DNA of 64,000 nucleotides from Arcanobacterium haemolyticum DSM 20595 (GCF_000092365.1 NC_014218.1:496001-560000), one strand, 5' to 3'. Counted from the stretch's first letter, positions 49,487 through 59,189 are shown. Program-made: numbers and translations. Notes: a model not told the origin generated them from the sequence alone.

Positions 49487-49906
49487 TTATTCTTCTCGTT
49501 CAGCGGTGGAAAATATTTGCGGCGGCCCGGTGCGGAGAGCGGTTTCGGCGCCGGGTAGGGCCCATTTGCGTGTAGAGTCTGAACGTAGCAGGAGCTCATT
49601 TTCTACGGGCACGAACACGTCTTCGTTTGAAGTGTTGAATACGCATATGATGTTGTCGCTGGTGAACACTCCAACCCCCGGAGCCTGCCATTCCAGGCCG
49701 CTCACCCACGCGAGGTTAGCGTTGCCCAAATCGTATTTCTCGCGTAGGCGTAGCGCAAGCTGCGTGTGGGCTAGTCGGCGTTCTTCGATGGAGTTGATCG
49801 GCGGGAGGGCGCGTACCGCTACCCACCCCTTGAATGTGACATGCCCGCCACAGAATCCGAAGGGCAGATAGATGGCTCCGGGCAGGGAAGCCAGGATAAT
49901 GCGCAT
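49487..49906 (-). pseudogene. C-terminal relic of a GH13 alpha-glucosidase
   Basis: On the minus strand, LASLPGAIYLPFG resembles the LALPGAVYLYQGEE segment after the GH13 barrel. After a deletion, ERRLAHTQLALRLREKYDLG, SGLEWQAPGVGVF and VFNTSNEDVFVPV follow, the usual end of oligo-1,6-glucosidase/alpha-glucosidase C-terminal domains. There is no catalytic part. A decayed sugar-use gene is inferred; direction is opposite to the adhesin. Confidence 0.55.
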
Positions 49907-50059
49907 TGAGGAGCACCTCGTGGAAGACATCTTGGTGGACAACATGCTGGTGCAAGCCGCAGGCAGTAGCTCTAAAGCTGGCCGTCTCGTGGCACACGGC
50001 CTGTCAATGGACTTTAAGCAGGCCCGCCGTGCGCGAAACATCCCCAGAAACCTGTGCCT

Positions 50060-50787
<728 letters not shown>

Positions 50788-50854
50788 AAGCAGAACCCGC
50801 CACAGAAAATACTAGAAATCAAAACAAAAGCCTAAGAACAAAACCCGGAGCACT

Positions 50855-51371
50855 TCAGTTTAAGCGTTCAGCTATCTTTAGAAGCGCAGAGGCTTTCATG
50901 ACGAGCCTTCGGGTATCGCTGGGGACTCGTCTGAAACCAAAATGCTCATAGAAACTTACGAGGTTATCTAATAAAGCATCGACCACGAGCAAACTATATG
51001 CTGCAATCTTGTGTGCGGTGATCGCATGAAGGAAGACTTCGCGCATGAGTGCTTTTCCACAGTTGTCAACGGTTTCATCGCGTCCCATCCATGCCAAGAG
51101 CAGTCCGGTGCTCTGCCCAGCAGAATTGGAATTTGCTGATTTTTGTAAGCTTTTCGAAAATGACTGCACTTCGATAACGATCATTTTGAAAGAAAAGAAG
51201 GCAACTACCTGCTTATTATCGGCTACACACTTTCGTACGAACACGGCCCATTTTTTGTTGTGCCAGTGAATTCGTTTTAAATCATTTGTCCACTTCAAGT
51301 GAACCGGAGCGAAAAGAAGTCAAGGCGTGAGCCGAATTGACTTCCTCAATATTAGCCCAAGGCTGGTTCAT
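50855..51371 (-). pseudogene. GNAT acetyltransferase (toxin-like), broken; coupled to the Panacea gene
   Basis: From an ATG at 51371 the frame reads 29 codons (MNQPWANIEEVNSAHALTSF, then SGSLEVDK). It hits TGA at 51282-51284 where homologues have Trp (DxWL), runs on for about 25 codons, then must shift frame into VADNKQVVAFFSF, GLLLAWMGRD and SFYEHFGFRRV. The order matches GNAT proteins of the TacT/AtaT-like toxin group that acetylate aminoacyl-tRNA. Its ATG overlaps the stop of the DUF4065 gene (ATGA), so the two were translationally coupled. A shorter frame from a TTG at 51298 is open for 147 residues but lacks the N-terminal part. Confidence 0.65.
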
Positions 51372-51942
51372 GCGAGTGCTTCCAGAGCGGTGGCAGCTAA
51401 AGCGTCGTCGTCTAACGTGTCGAGAAAATCTTCGTCTACAAGGAGAGCATCGGGGTGAATAACCCGTTCGTTACAGGGAACTTTGTAAGCGAAGAATTTA
51501 AGTATTTCGTTGTCGGGAATCAGGACGTGCCGAGTGTTCGGGACGTAATTATCCTTCCACGGATCTTGATCGTGAGTAAGCTTGCGAAGGTAACTTGCAG
51601 AGTAATCCGAATAAAGATCCCAGAGTTGCTTGACGAAATCTTTGACATCTTGGGGCAGGTCACAAGGCACAAAGGGCGGTGGTTGACGATGACTTCGCGG
51701 CCGTACTCTCGGAACATCGGGAAGACTGCTTTGATTACTGGCCCGTGTTCGAATGCTTCTACATCACTATCCATGAGTCGATATCCTGTTACAGCAAGGT
51801 AATGAGCTTGAGCTAGGTAAAGCAACTTATGGAGCTTCATCTGCGTAACATCAGAATCTTCACGCTGTGTATCAAGGTGGAGGATATAGTTTGCTACTGA
51901 CGCAGGGTCAACGTTGTGAGAAACGTCTGGACTTAGAATCAT
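51368..51942 (-). pseudogene. Panacea-domain (DUF4065/SocA-like) antitoxin-type protein, frameshifted
   Basis: Two overlapping frames give one protein of about 190 residues. The first (from 51942) has VANYILHLDTQREDSDVTQM, LHKLLYLAQAHYLAVTGYRL and VEAFEHGPV, the hallmark of the Panacea/DUF4065 fold. After a single-base shift near 51670-51685 the second continues CDLPQDVKDFVKQLWDLYSD and ends at 51368. Panacea proteins act as antitoxins with very varied toxins (PanAT systems) and as SocA-type adaptors. AGGAGGGG precedes the ATG. The coupled downstream gene is a GNAT protein. Confidence 0.7.
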
Positions 51943-52013
51943 GTTTATTTCCCCTCCTCATTCTTGATGTGTTCCGAGACTTCAAGTATATCGGGCATGT
52001 CAAAAGATCGGCG

Positions 52014-52529
52014 TTACAGCATCTCCTTTGCCCGCTGCAGCACCGGCAGTTCCCGATTGGCGATTAGTCGGCCCAGCTGCGTGGTCGCGCAGCGTTCGTA
52101 TTCCGCCACCGCGTCGTCGAATTTGAGTTTGAGCGTGGAGAGGTGGAAGTCGTCGATTTCGGCTTTCGTCAGGTGTTTCGCGCCTGTGCCGGTGATTTTG
52201 CACAGGAAATAGTTATTGATGTTGTGTCTGTGGATGAGGTTGTAGAAATCGCTCACTACACCGATTTTGCAGAGAACATCGACCTCCGCACCCAGTTCTT
52301 CCTTCAGCTCGCGTTTGATTGCAGTATCGAGGTTTTCTTCAGGTTCGACGCCGCCGCCAGCAGTTTCGATGATAGTCGCCTTTCCGAAATCGTCGTCGCG
52401 TTCGACTCTCACGAAATGGAAGTATCCATCATCATCAATAACGATTGCTCTGGCAATGTCCCGATCGTGGTCAATGAATTCACACGTCCATTCGTTGTCA
52501 GTTAATTCAAGGAAAAGTTCTGAGTTCAT
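52014..52529 (-). CDS. Nudix hydrolase
   Basis: A 171-residue Nudix-fold protein. The Nudix box runs from GGGVEPEENL through AIKRELKEELGAEV with the catalytic REluxEE glutamates intact. It resembles ADP-sugar or nucleoside-diphosphate hydrolases of unknown specificity. Nothing in the sequence defines the substrate. It is monocistronic, with the coupled Panacea-GNAT pair downstream on the same strand and a toxin-antitoxin pair divergent on the other side. Confidence 0.88.
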   Translation of the reverse strand: MNSELFLELTDNEWTCEFIDHDRDIARAIVIDDDGYFHFVRVERDDDFGKATIIETAGGGVEPEENLDTAIKRELKEELGAEVDVLCKIGVVSDFYNLIHRHNINNYFLCKITGTGAKHLTKAEIDDFHLSTLKLKFDDAVAEYERCATTQLGRLIANRELPVLQRAKEML

Positions 52530-52614
52530 GAGGGTTCCTGCTGGGTTAGATCTAAAAATTATTGGTTAAGTTTGGTACTCGGTAAGGGAGTAAGCTTGGT
52601 AAATAGGGCAATAG

Positions 52615-52646
52615 TGTAATTTCAATGTATTTACATCTCAATTACA
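52615..52646. promoter_or_regulatory. Nested palindromic operator upstream of relB-yoeB
   Basis: TGTAATT (52615-52621) and AATTACA (52640-52646) are exactly symmetric about 52630.5. The palindrome ATGTA-TT-TACAT (52625-52636) has the same centre. The 32-base element lies about 50 bases before the antitoxin start in an A/T-rich promoter region (TATAAT near 52652). Autoregulation by the RelB-YoeB complex is the likely use. Confidence 0.6.
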
Positions 52647-52695
52647 ATTGATTATAATAATAGAAATATTGTAGGTGATAGACGAAAGGGAAGCT

Positions 52696-52956
52696 ATGGT
52701 AACGACAACGATTAATCTCCGTATTGATCAAGAAGTGAAAAGCGATATGGAAGCGGTGTGCAAAGAATTAGGGATGAATATGACAACCGCCTTTACGATT
52801 TTTGCTAAAAAGATGGGGCGCGAAGGGCGTATTCCATTCGAAGTTTCGATCGATCCTTTTTATAGCAAGGAAAATCTTGCGCACTTACGCCGCTCCATAG
52901 CTTCCTTAGAATCGGGCCGGGGCGTTGCGCACGAGTTAGTTGATGATGGTGAATAA
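52696..52956 (+). CDS. RelB/DinJ-family antitoxin
   Basis: An 86-residue antitoxin. The N-terminal ribbon-helix-helix segment (TTTINLRIDQEVKSDMEAVC, then LGMNMTTAFTIFAKKM) is that of RelB/DinJ proteins and binds DNA as a dimer. The C-terminal half neutralises the toxin. GAAAGGGA precedes the ATG at 52696; an in-frame upstream codon at 52675 is less likely. It overlaps the toxin gene by 14 bases, the usual coupling of such pairs. Confidence 0.9.
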   Translation: MVTTTINLRIDQEVKSDMEAVCKELGMNMTTAFTIFAKKMGREGRIPFEVSIDPFYSKENLAHLRRSIASLESGRGVAHELVDDGE

Positions 52957-53215
52957 GATTTGGGCTCCCGAAGCATGGGACGATTATGTGTGGTGGCAAA
53001 CCCAGGATCGTAAAACCTTGAAGCGAATAAATAGTCTAATTAAAGATATTGAGCGTGGTTCCATGTATGAGGGGATTGGTAAGCCAGAACCTTTGAGGGG
53101 AGAGTTGTCGGGATTCTGGTCAAGGCGAATTGATGATAAAAATCGTCTTGTTTATCGTGTACGTGATGGGCATATCGAAATCGCTTCATGTAGATCACAT
53201 TATGGTGCTAGATAG
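52943..53215 (+). CDS. yoeB: YoeB/Txe-family mRNA interferase toxin
   Basis: A 90-residue ribosome-dependent mRNA endonuclease of the YoeB/Txe family. It has WDDYVWWQTQDRKTLKRINS at the front, PEPLRGELSGFWSRRID in the middle (where the family has the catalytic Glu and Arg), and the C-terminal IEIASCRSHYGAR with the His-Tyr pair. The start is one of the ATGs at 52943 or 52946, inside the end of relB. The pairing of a RelB/DinJ antitoxin with a YoeB toxin differs from the classic YefM-YoeB pair. Confidence 0.92.
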   Translation: MMVNKIWAPEAWDDYVWWQTQDRKTLKRINSLIKDIERGSMYEGIGKPEPLRGELSGFWSRRIDDKNRLVYRVRDGHIEIASCRSHYGAR

Positions 53216-53332
53216 GCGTTCACGACGATCTGTGGTCTAAAAATATTACGTGCAGATGCGTTAAGCGGCACTAACGATTGCGCGCAGCCGCGTCGTCGTT
53301 CCTAAAAACGCCGCCCAAAAACAACCGAAACT

Positions 53333-54232
53333 TTACCCAACAAGGCGGGAACGGGTCATGCCTTCTTGCGCCATGGTGGCAATGTGTGTGCCGTGCTGGA
53401 AGAACTTCGCTACAGCCAAACCGCGCCCACCTTGTGCGGAAGGCGAATCGAGTTCGGCCAAAACCCAATCGGACATGTCCACGTCACGGTGCCACCAAAT
53501 CGCATGGTCCAAGGTAGCCAGCGAAATGTCGGGACTTAACCAAAACATCCCATGCATACGCATCACCGGCTCCAGCATGAACTGATCGGTAGCGTACGCA
53601 AGCATCGCCCGGTGCAAAAGCTGTGACGAACCCGCAGGCATTTCCCCGCGAATCTTGAACCAAATCAACGTGTGGCCATCGCGCTTCGCGGCGGGACGTA
53701 CCCAAATGGGACCGTCAACGTGACGCATGTCGATAGCGCTGGTGGTATGCATGTGCTTCGACGCCGGGTGATCGAAATTCGCGAAGAACTCAACGGAAGA
53801 TTCCAACGTTTCTGGATCCGGAGCGCACGGAACCTCAGAAGCGTGCTCAACCCCAGGCTGCCGCTCTTGGAATGACGCGCGGCAGGAAAGAATGGTCTTC
53901 CCGAACTGGGAGGCGTGTACACGCCGCGTCGAAAACGAACGTGAATCGTTCACTTCTTCCACGTCGAACGAAATTGGTTCCTTCTGATCCCCGGGGCGCA
54001 TAAACGCGGCCGTAATCGAATGAATGTCCCGATCAGGATACGAATCCATCACGCTCGCCCACGCGGCCATCACTGCCTGCCCGAACACTTGGCCGCCATA
54101 CACGCGCCCGTTGAACTGTGAAAGATTCGTGCCAACGTAACTCCCCGGTTCGCGCACCTCTAAACGCAACGTACGCAAAATGGACGCGAGCGGTTCTTCC
54201 GAACTTGCTGGGACTGGGAGATAGATTGGCAT
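53333..54232 (-). CDS. tesB: Acyl-CoA thioesterase II
   Basis: A 299-residue double hot-dog thioesterase of the TesB family that hydrolyses medium- and long-chain acyl-CoA. The family pattern is visible in GGQVFGQAVMAAW, SITAAFMRPGDQ, FSTRRVHASQFG and, in the second half, LSPDISLATLDHAIWWHRD. The start at 54232 is fixed by GGAG upstream; a longer in-frame extension to 54361 has no site. It stands alone, with malQ divergent. Confidence 0.92.
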   Translation of the reverse strand: MPIYLPVPASSEEPLASILRTLRLEVREPGSYVGTNLSQFNGRVYGGQVFGQAVMAAWASVMDSYPDRDIHSITAAFMRPGDQKEPISFDVEEVNDSRSFSTRRVHASQFGKTILSCRASFQERQPGVEHASEVPCAPDPETLESSVEFFANFDHPASKHMHTTSAIDMRHVDGPIWVRPAAKRDGHTLIWFKIRGEMPAGSSQLLHRAMLAYATDQFMLEPVMRMHGMFWLSPDISLATLDHAIWWHRDVDMSDWVLAELDSPSAQGGRGLAVAKFFQHGTHIATMAQEGMTRSRLVG

Positions 54233-54471
54233 GGGGTTCTCCGTAAAAAGTTGTGGCGAGTAGGTTATCCGTCTGTTTTCTTGTCCATCATACGGCAAGA
54301 TGAGGGGAGAATTTAAGGTGTGGTTGTGAGGCTGCGAATGGCCCCGGAGATTTCTTTCCACAGTAGTTTGGAAAACTTTGCATGTCAGTTACAGAAAACC
54401 GTTTCATTCTGGCACAATTGATAACAAGAAGAGTAGCGACGGCGCTACATGGCACCCTTCAAGGAGAAATA

Positions 54472-56613
54472 ATGCCAGATCACTCGCTTGATCTTGAAAA
54501 ACTACATCGGCTAGCAGACGCCTACAATGTTGCTACCGAATTTTGGGGCTTTAACGGCGAACACGTTTCCGTAGATCAAGACACCCTGATTGCAGTGCTT
54601 GCCGCGATGGGCGTGGATGCAACCTCAAATGACATGATTGAAGCCGCGTTGGTTGCGAAGGAAGAAGCGCCATGGCGTCAGATTCTCCCATCGTGCGTGG
54701 TTACCCGGAATGATCGTGAACTCACGGTTCCTGTTCATGTGCCGCACGGCTGGGATGTTGTGCTCACGATCCTGTGTGAGGATGGAACGGAGCGCTCTGT
54801 CCGCCAGTGTGAAGATTTCACTCCTCCACGCATGGTGGAGGGGCATCAGATTGGCCAGGCAAGTTTCGTGTTGGATGAAGGTCTGCCACTGGGCTACCAC
54901 ACGTTGCGTGCTCGCGTGAGCCACAATGAGACGGACAAGTTTGCTGAAGATACCACCACATTGATCGTTACCCCAGCCCGCTTGGATCGCGGTTCGTTGG
55001 ATGACAAGCGGTCGTGGGGGATGATGGCTCAGCTCTACTCCACGCGTTCTGCTCAATCGTGGGGGATTGGCGATACTGACGATCTTCTGGAAATGGCTTC
55101 GTTGTTCGGTTCGATGGGCGCGGATTACCTGTTAGTGAACCCGCTTCATGCGGCTGAACCGATTGAACCGATTTCACCGTCGCCATATTTGCCTGTGACT
55201 CGCCGTTTCTTCAACCCGATGTATATTCGGCCGGAGAACATCCGTGAAGTTGCCTACCTTTCAGGGCCGGAGCGTTCGCTGGTTACGTGGGCTGCGGAAA
55301 ATGTGAAGAAGGATTCGGTTAAGAATACGCATATTGATCGTGATTCTTCGTGGAAGGCGAAGCGTGAAGCGCTTGAGGTGATTTTCAAGGCTGGCCGTTC
55401 CCAATCGCGTGATCGTGAATTCGCCCAGTACCGCCATAATGAAGGCCAGGGCTTGGAAGATTTCGCGTTGTGGTGTGCGTTGGTTGAACACTACGAAGGG
55501 CGCCCATTCCCTGAAGATCTGAAGGATATTCATGGCCGCGCCGTGGCGAAGGCTCGTACAGCGCTCAAGGAACGTGTGGATTTCTGGGCGTGGCTTCAGT
55601 GGGTTATGGATGAGCAGTTGGCGGACGCGCAGCGTGCCGCTAAGGCTGCCGGTATGGCGTTTGGTGTTGCGCACGATTTGGCTGTGGGGGTTCACCCGGC
55701 AGGTTCCGATACGTGGACTATTCCTGAAGCGTTCGCACGCGGTATTGGGGTTGGTGCTCCACCGGACATGTACAATCAGCAGGGCCAGAACTGGTCTCAG
55801 CCGCCGTGGCGTCCGGATGCGCTGGAGCGTATGGATTATGCTCCGTTGCGTGATATGGCACGTACGGTGTTGCGTCACGCGGGCGTGTTGCGTGTTGATC
55901 ACGTGATGGGCCTGTTCCGTTTGTGGTGGATTCCGGATGGCTCGCCGGCAAGCCGCGGTACATATGTTCGTTTTAATCACGACGCGATGGTTGGCATTTT
56001 GCTCCTGGAAGCTTATCGCGCTGGCGCTGTTGTGGTTGGCGAAGATTTGGGTAACGTGGAGCCGTGGGTTCGCGATTATTTGAGTGATCGGGGCATGTGG
56101 GGTACGTCGATTTTCTGGTTCGAAAAAGACGAACAGGGGAATCCGTTGCGTGCCGAAGATTACCGTTACGGTGCGTTGGTTTCAGTTGATACGCATGATC
56201 TTCCACCGGCTGCAGGCTATTTGGCTGAGGAGCACGTTGATTTGCGTGCTCGGCTTGGTTTGTTGGTTGAAGCGGAGGAAGAAGTTCGCGCACAGGCACG
56301 CCACGAACGCGAGACCGTCTACGCACGGTTGCGTGAATACGGTTTGATTGGTGACGATCCGTCCGAACGCGAAGTTATCGAAGCGATACACGTGTATTTG
56401 GCTAAGACGCCGTCACCTTTGTTGTGTATTTCGCTTGTCGACGCCGTTGGGGAGCGCCGCGCTCAGAACCAGCCTGGCACTGACCAAGAGTATGCTAACT
56501 GGAAGATTCCACTGGCGGATGGTACCGAAAAAGTTGTGTTGGTTGAGGAGCTCGCAACCAACCCACGGTTGATTTCGCTTGTTGAAACCTTCACGAAGGC
56601 TCTCAATAGCTAG
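54472..56613 (+). CDS. malQ: 4-alpha-glucanotransferase
   Basis: A 713-residue GH77 amylomaltase that transfers maltodextrin segments. The catalytic nucleophile Asp lies in LRVDHVMGLFRLWW, the acid/base Glu in VVGEDLGNVEPW and the third acid in VDTHDLPPAAGY. About 190 extra N-terminal residues form the domain typical of actinobacterial (Corynebacterium-type) MalQ. AGGAG precedes the ATG at 54472; an upstream ATG is ignored. It serves maltose or glycogen use and ends at a perfect 17-bp terminator. Confidence 0.95.
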   Translation: MPDHSLDLEKLHRLADAYNVATEFWGFNGEHVSVDQDTLIAVLAAMGVDATSNDMIEAALVAKEEAPWRQILPSCVVTRNDRELTVPVHVPHGWDVVLTILCEDGTERSVRQCEDFTPPRMVEGHQIGQASFVLDEGLPLGYHTLRARVSHNETDKFAEDTTTLIVTPARLDRGSLDDKRSWGMMAQLYSTRSAQSWGIGDTDDLLEMASLFGSMGADYLLVNPLHAAEPIEPISPSPYLPVTRRFFNPMYIRPENIREVAYLSGPERSLVTWAAENVKKDSVKNTHIDRDSSWKAKREALEVIFKAGRSQSRDREFAQYRHNEGQGLEDFALWCALVEHYEGRPFPEDLKDIHGRAVAKARTALKERVDFWAWLQWVMDEQLADAQRAAKAAGMAFGVAHDLAVGVHPAGSDTWTIPEAFARGIGVGAPPDMYNQQGQNWSQPPWRPDALERMDYAPLRDMARTVLRHAGVLRVDHVMGLFRLWWIPDGSPASRGTYVRFNHDAMVGILLLEAYRAGAVVVGEDLGNVEPWVRDYLSDRGMWGTSIFWFEKDEQGNPLRAEDYRYGALVSVDTHDLPPAAGYLAEEHVDLRARLGLLVEAEEEVRAQARHERETVYARLREYGLIGDDPSEREVIEAIHVYLAKTPSPLLCISLVDAVGERRAQNQPGTDQEYANWKIPLADGTEKVVLVEELATNPRLISLVETFTKALNS

Positions 56614-56620
56614 TAATGTA

Positions 56621-56661
56621 GATGAGTGTGCGGGCAGTTTCCTGCCCGCACACTCATCTTT
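56621..56661 (+). terminator. Terminator after malQ
   Basis: GATGAGTGTGCGGGCAG pairs perfectly with CTGCCCGCACACTCATC (17 bp, TTTC loop), followed by TTTA. It lies only 15 bases before the EIIB-like gene, so that gene depends on read-through or its own promoter. Confidence 0.9.
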
Positions 56662-56675
56662 AAAGAGGTAGAGAC

Positions 56676-56915
56676 GTGAACGAATTGGCGGAAGATTTCG
56701 TCTTAGGGCTAGGCGGAGCAGAAAATATTATTGAAGCTGTGCCTGCGTATACGCGTATTCGAATCGAAGTGGGCTCGATCGGGGCCGTGAACGAAGATTT
56801 GTTGCGTGCTGCAGGCGCCCACGGAGTTGTCCGGCAAAAGCACTACATTCAGTTGATTGTGGGGCCTAGTGCGGACGAACTCGCGCGGGCAATCTGCGAT
56901 CTTATTGTTGCGTAG
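56676..56915 (+). CDS. Stand-alone PTS EIIB-like domain lacking the phospho-cysteine
   Basis: A 79-residue protein with the glucose-type PTS EIIB fold: LGGAENIIEAVPAYTRIRIE at the place where active members read NIxxVDxCxTRLR. The position of the phosphorylated cysteine is Ala24 here, and no cysteine exists anywhere in the chain. The rest (LRAAGAHGVV, IQLIVGPSADELARAI) follows the family. It therefore cannot carry the phosphoryl group as EIIB does; a regulatory or binding role is possible. AGAGGTAGAG lies before a GTG start. Its 3' end overlaps the convergent symporter gene by 14 bases. Confidence 0.75.
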   Translation: MNELAEDFVLGLGGAENIIEAVPAYTRIRIEVGSIGAVNEDLLRAAGAHGVVRQKHYIQLIVGPSADELARAICDLIVA

Positions 56916-58107
56916 TGGCAGCTGATTTTTCTGGGGTGACGAAACGGTTAACGATCATGGCGATTGCCCCGTCACCGGTCACATTTGTTGCGGTTCCGAA
57001 GGAGTCTACAGCAACGTAGAGGGCAACCATGATTCCGTACATCGGATCGGTAAATCCGAGCATTCCTTGAACAACTGATTGGGCTGCGGTGATTGCGCCG
57101 CCTGGAACGCCAGGGGCTGCGATCATGATGATGCCCAGCATGAGAATGAATCCGATGATTTTTCCGGGTTCGATATCTAAGCCGAGCATGTGCTGTAGGG
57201 CCAGGGCGAATGCCGTGATTTTGATTGTGGAACCAGCAAGATGGATGGTTGCGCACAGCGGCACAACGAATCCGGCCACATCTTCTGACACGCCGTTCTT
57301 CATAGTAGAACGGAGCGTGACTGGGATGGTGGCAGCAGACGATGCTGTTCCAAGTGCGGTTGCGTACGCGTCACGCATATTCCATAACGACGTGAGCGGG
57401 TTCTTCTTTGCCACTGTGCCGGCAATCGTGAACTGGCCCAGAAGCATGATGAGCGTGAGCGCGAAGGCGAATGCGATCACCTTAGCCATTGCAACGATCA
57501 CTGTTTCGAATTGGCCAGATTTAGACATGTTGAGGAAGATACCGAACACGTGAAGCGGGAGGAGTGGCACGATCGATTTCTTAATAACAATAAAAATGAT
57601 GTCCCGGAACTCTTGAAGCAAAGAAATGATTGATTCTGCCTGTGCTGCTACTGCGCCAAAGCCAACGAGGAATGCGAGGATCAGTGCTGTGAGCACGCCG
57701 AATACTGGCGGTAGGCTGAAGCTGGCATCCATGAGGGAAGCAACAGCGTTCTCCGGTTCTGCAAGATCAGGAACTTCCTGGCCTGCCAGAAAAGAAGGAT
57801 AGAGAAGAGAAGCGAGGCCCCATGTGCCAAGACCAGCCAAGATTGTAGAAATGTAGCCGAGGCCGACGGTGAGGATGACCCAGCGCCCACCGGACTTGCC
57901 GAGGTCTGCGATAGCGGGTGTTACTAAACCGACGATGATAAGCGGAACGGAAAAGCCGAGGAATTTTCCGAAGACGTCATTGAATGTTGCGAATGGAACG
58001 ATAGCAGTAGTGGGGAGGATTTTTCCCAATAACGCACCGGCAACGATGGCTAAGACAATCCATGCCAAGAGATTTTTCTTGAGCTTGGCGATAATGGCAG
58101 GCTCCAT
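56902..58107 (-). CDS. Dicarboxylate/amino acid:cation symporter (DAACS family)
   Basis: A 401-residue secondary transporter of the GltP/DctA/SstT type. It shows the serine-rich hairpin (ALGTASSAATIPVTL), the NMDGT-like region altered to CATIHLAGSTIKI, and the C-terminal VDSFGTATNVTGDGAIAMIV motif with the substrate-binding Asp/Asn. Substrates of this family are glutamate, aspartate, serine/threonine or C4-dicarboxylates with Na+ or H+; the CATIHLAGS variant matches the SstT/TcyP-like side, so Ser/Thr or related amino acids are possible. It is a single gene. Confidence 0.88.
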   Translation of the reverse strand: MEPAIIAKLKKNLLAWIVLAIVAGALLGKILPTTAIVPFATFNDVFGKFLGFSVPLIIVGLVTPAIADLGKSGGRWVILTVGLGYISTILAGLGTWGLASLLYPSFLAGQEVPDLAEPENAVASLMDASFSLPPVFGVLTALILAFLVGFGAVAAQAESIISLLQEFRDIIFIVIKKSIVPLLPLHVFGIFLNMSKSGQFETVIVAMAKVIAFAFALTLIMLLGQFTIAGTVAKKNPLTSLWNMRDAYATALGTASSAATIPVTLRSTMKNGVSEDVAGFVVPLCATIHLAGSTIKITAFALALQHMLGLDIEPGKIIGFILMLGIIMIAAPGVPGGAITAAQSVVQGMLGFTDPMYGIMVALYVAVDSFGTATNVTGDGAIAMIVNRFVTPEKSAATTQQ

Positions 58108-58322
58108 GGGGGTGTGATCCTTTCTCTTCCAGATGTCTTCTATATGTAAACAGCTGGATATATAGAGAGCTTATTGTGTGCTATCTTAGGATCCTTTCCC
58201 TTTCCTGGCTAGTGGGTTCATAGTGTGGACAATCTCAACAATATGATTTATTGTTCAACTATAGGGTTGTGGGGGCTGAAGCCGGGCAACCTTTGGGTGC
58301 ACCTATGCTCACCCACATCAGA

Positions 58323-58359
58323 TGGGCGGGGGTACGTACATGTCACGTACCCCTGCCCA
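58323..58359. terminator. Hairpin after the formate/nitrite channel gene
   Basis: TGGGCGGGGGTACGT pairs with ACGTACCCCTGCCCA (15 bp, one wobble) in the gap between the channel gene and the symporter. No T-tract is present on either strand, so function is uncertain. Confidence 0.5.
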
Positions 58360-58392
58360 ATCAAGATGTAATTATATGTGTTGGCGAGAACC

Positions 58393-59169
58393 TTACGCTT
58401 CCATCTTTGCGGCCAGAACGTACGTTCCGCCAACAACAACCATGCCGCCTACGAGGTTGCCCGCGCCGGCAACCAGCAGGCTCATCGCAGCGTTGCCCAC
58501 AGTAATGCCGTCGATTCCGTTCATCATGGCCAAAGAGAACGAGGTCATGTTAGCCACCACGTGTTCAAAACCAGCGGCAACGAACACAGTGATTGCCCAG
58601 ACGATCACGATGATCTGGCCAATCTCCGTTTTCATACGGCTGATAGTCCAGATTGCCAAACAGACCATCACGTTACACAAGATTGCACGGAAGAAAACTT
58701 CCGAATAATCTTTTGCCAGTTTTCCGCTCACCACGCCGTCAAGCATCTGGTGGGGGAGCGATCCTGGCTTAAACACGTGAGCGCCCGTAATCAGCGCCGA
58801 AAGAACAATTGAACCAACCAAGTTGCCGATCAGCATAAACATAATCATCCATGCGGCGCGCAATACCGACACCTTGTGGCGGATCGCAGCCAACGGCATG
58901 ATCATCATGCCTGAGGTAGCCAATTCGCCACCTGCATACACAACCAGAATGAGCCCGATGCCGAACACGAGCCCCATCATGGTGCCTGCAAGATCAGAGT
59001 GGTGAACATACATCCCGGCCGGGCCGGTGTACATGAACAAACACCCGATGCCTACGAAAGCACCAGCCAATGCTCCACCTACCAGGTAGGCGCCAACATG
59101 TTGAGCCTTCTTTGCTTTTGCCACGCCTACATCGGCCTGGTTTTCAATCGTCTGAGTTAATGAATCCAT
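58393..59169 (-). CDS. Formate/nitrite transporter (FocA/NirC family)
   Basis: A 258-residue pentameric anion channel of the FNT family with six transmembrane segments. Family motifs are GGELATSGMMIMPLA, CNVMVCLAIW and AGFEHVVANM, the latter with the central conserved histidine. FocA moves formate and NirC moves nitrite; with a pyruvate formate-lyase locus in the same window, formate is the more likely cargo, but this is inference. Length suits both. It lies upstream of pepN on the minus strand with a hairpin in the gap. Confidence 0.9.
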   Translation of the reverse strand: MDSLTQTIENQADVGVAKAKKAQHVGAYLVGGALAGAFVGIGCLFMYTGPAGMYVHHSDLAGTMMGLVFGIGLILVVYAGGELATSGMMIMPLAAIRHKVSVLRAAWMIMFMLIGNLVGSIVLSALITGAHVFKPGSLPHQMLDGVVSGKLAKDYSEVFFRAILCNVMVCLAIWTISRMKTEIGQIIVIVWAITVFVAAGFEHVVANMTSFSLAMMNGIDGITVGNAAMSLLVAGAGNLVGGMVVVGGTYVLAAKMEA

Positions 59170-59189
59170 GACAGTCCTCTATCCCATAG

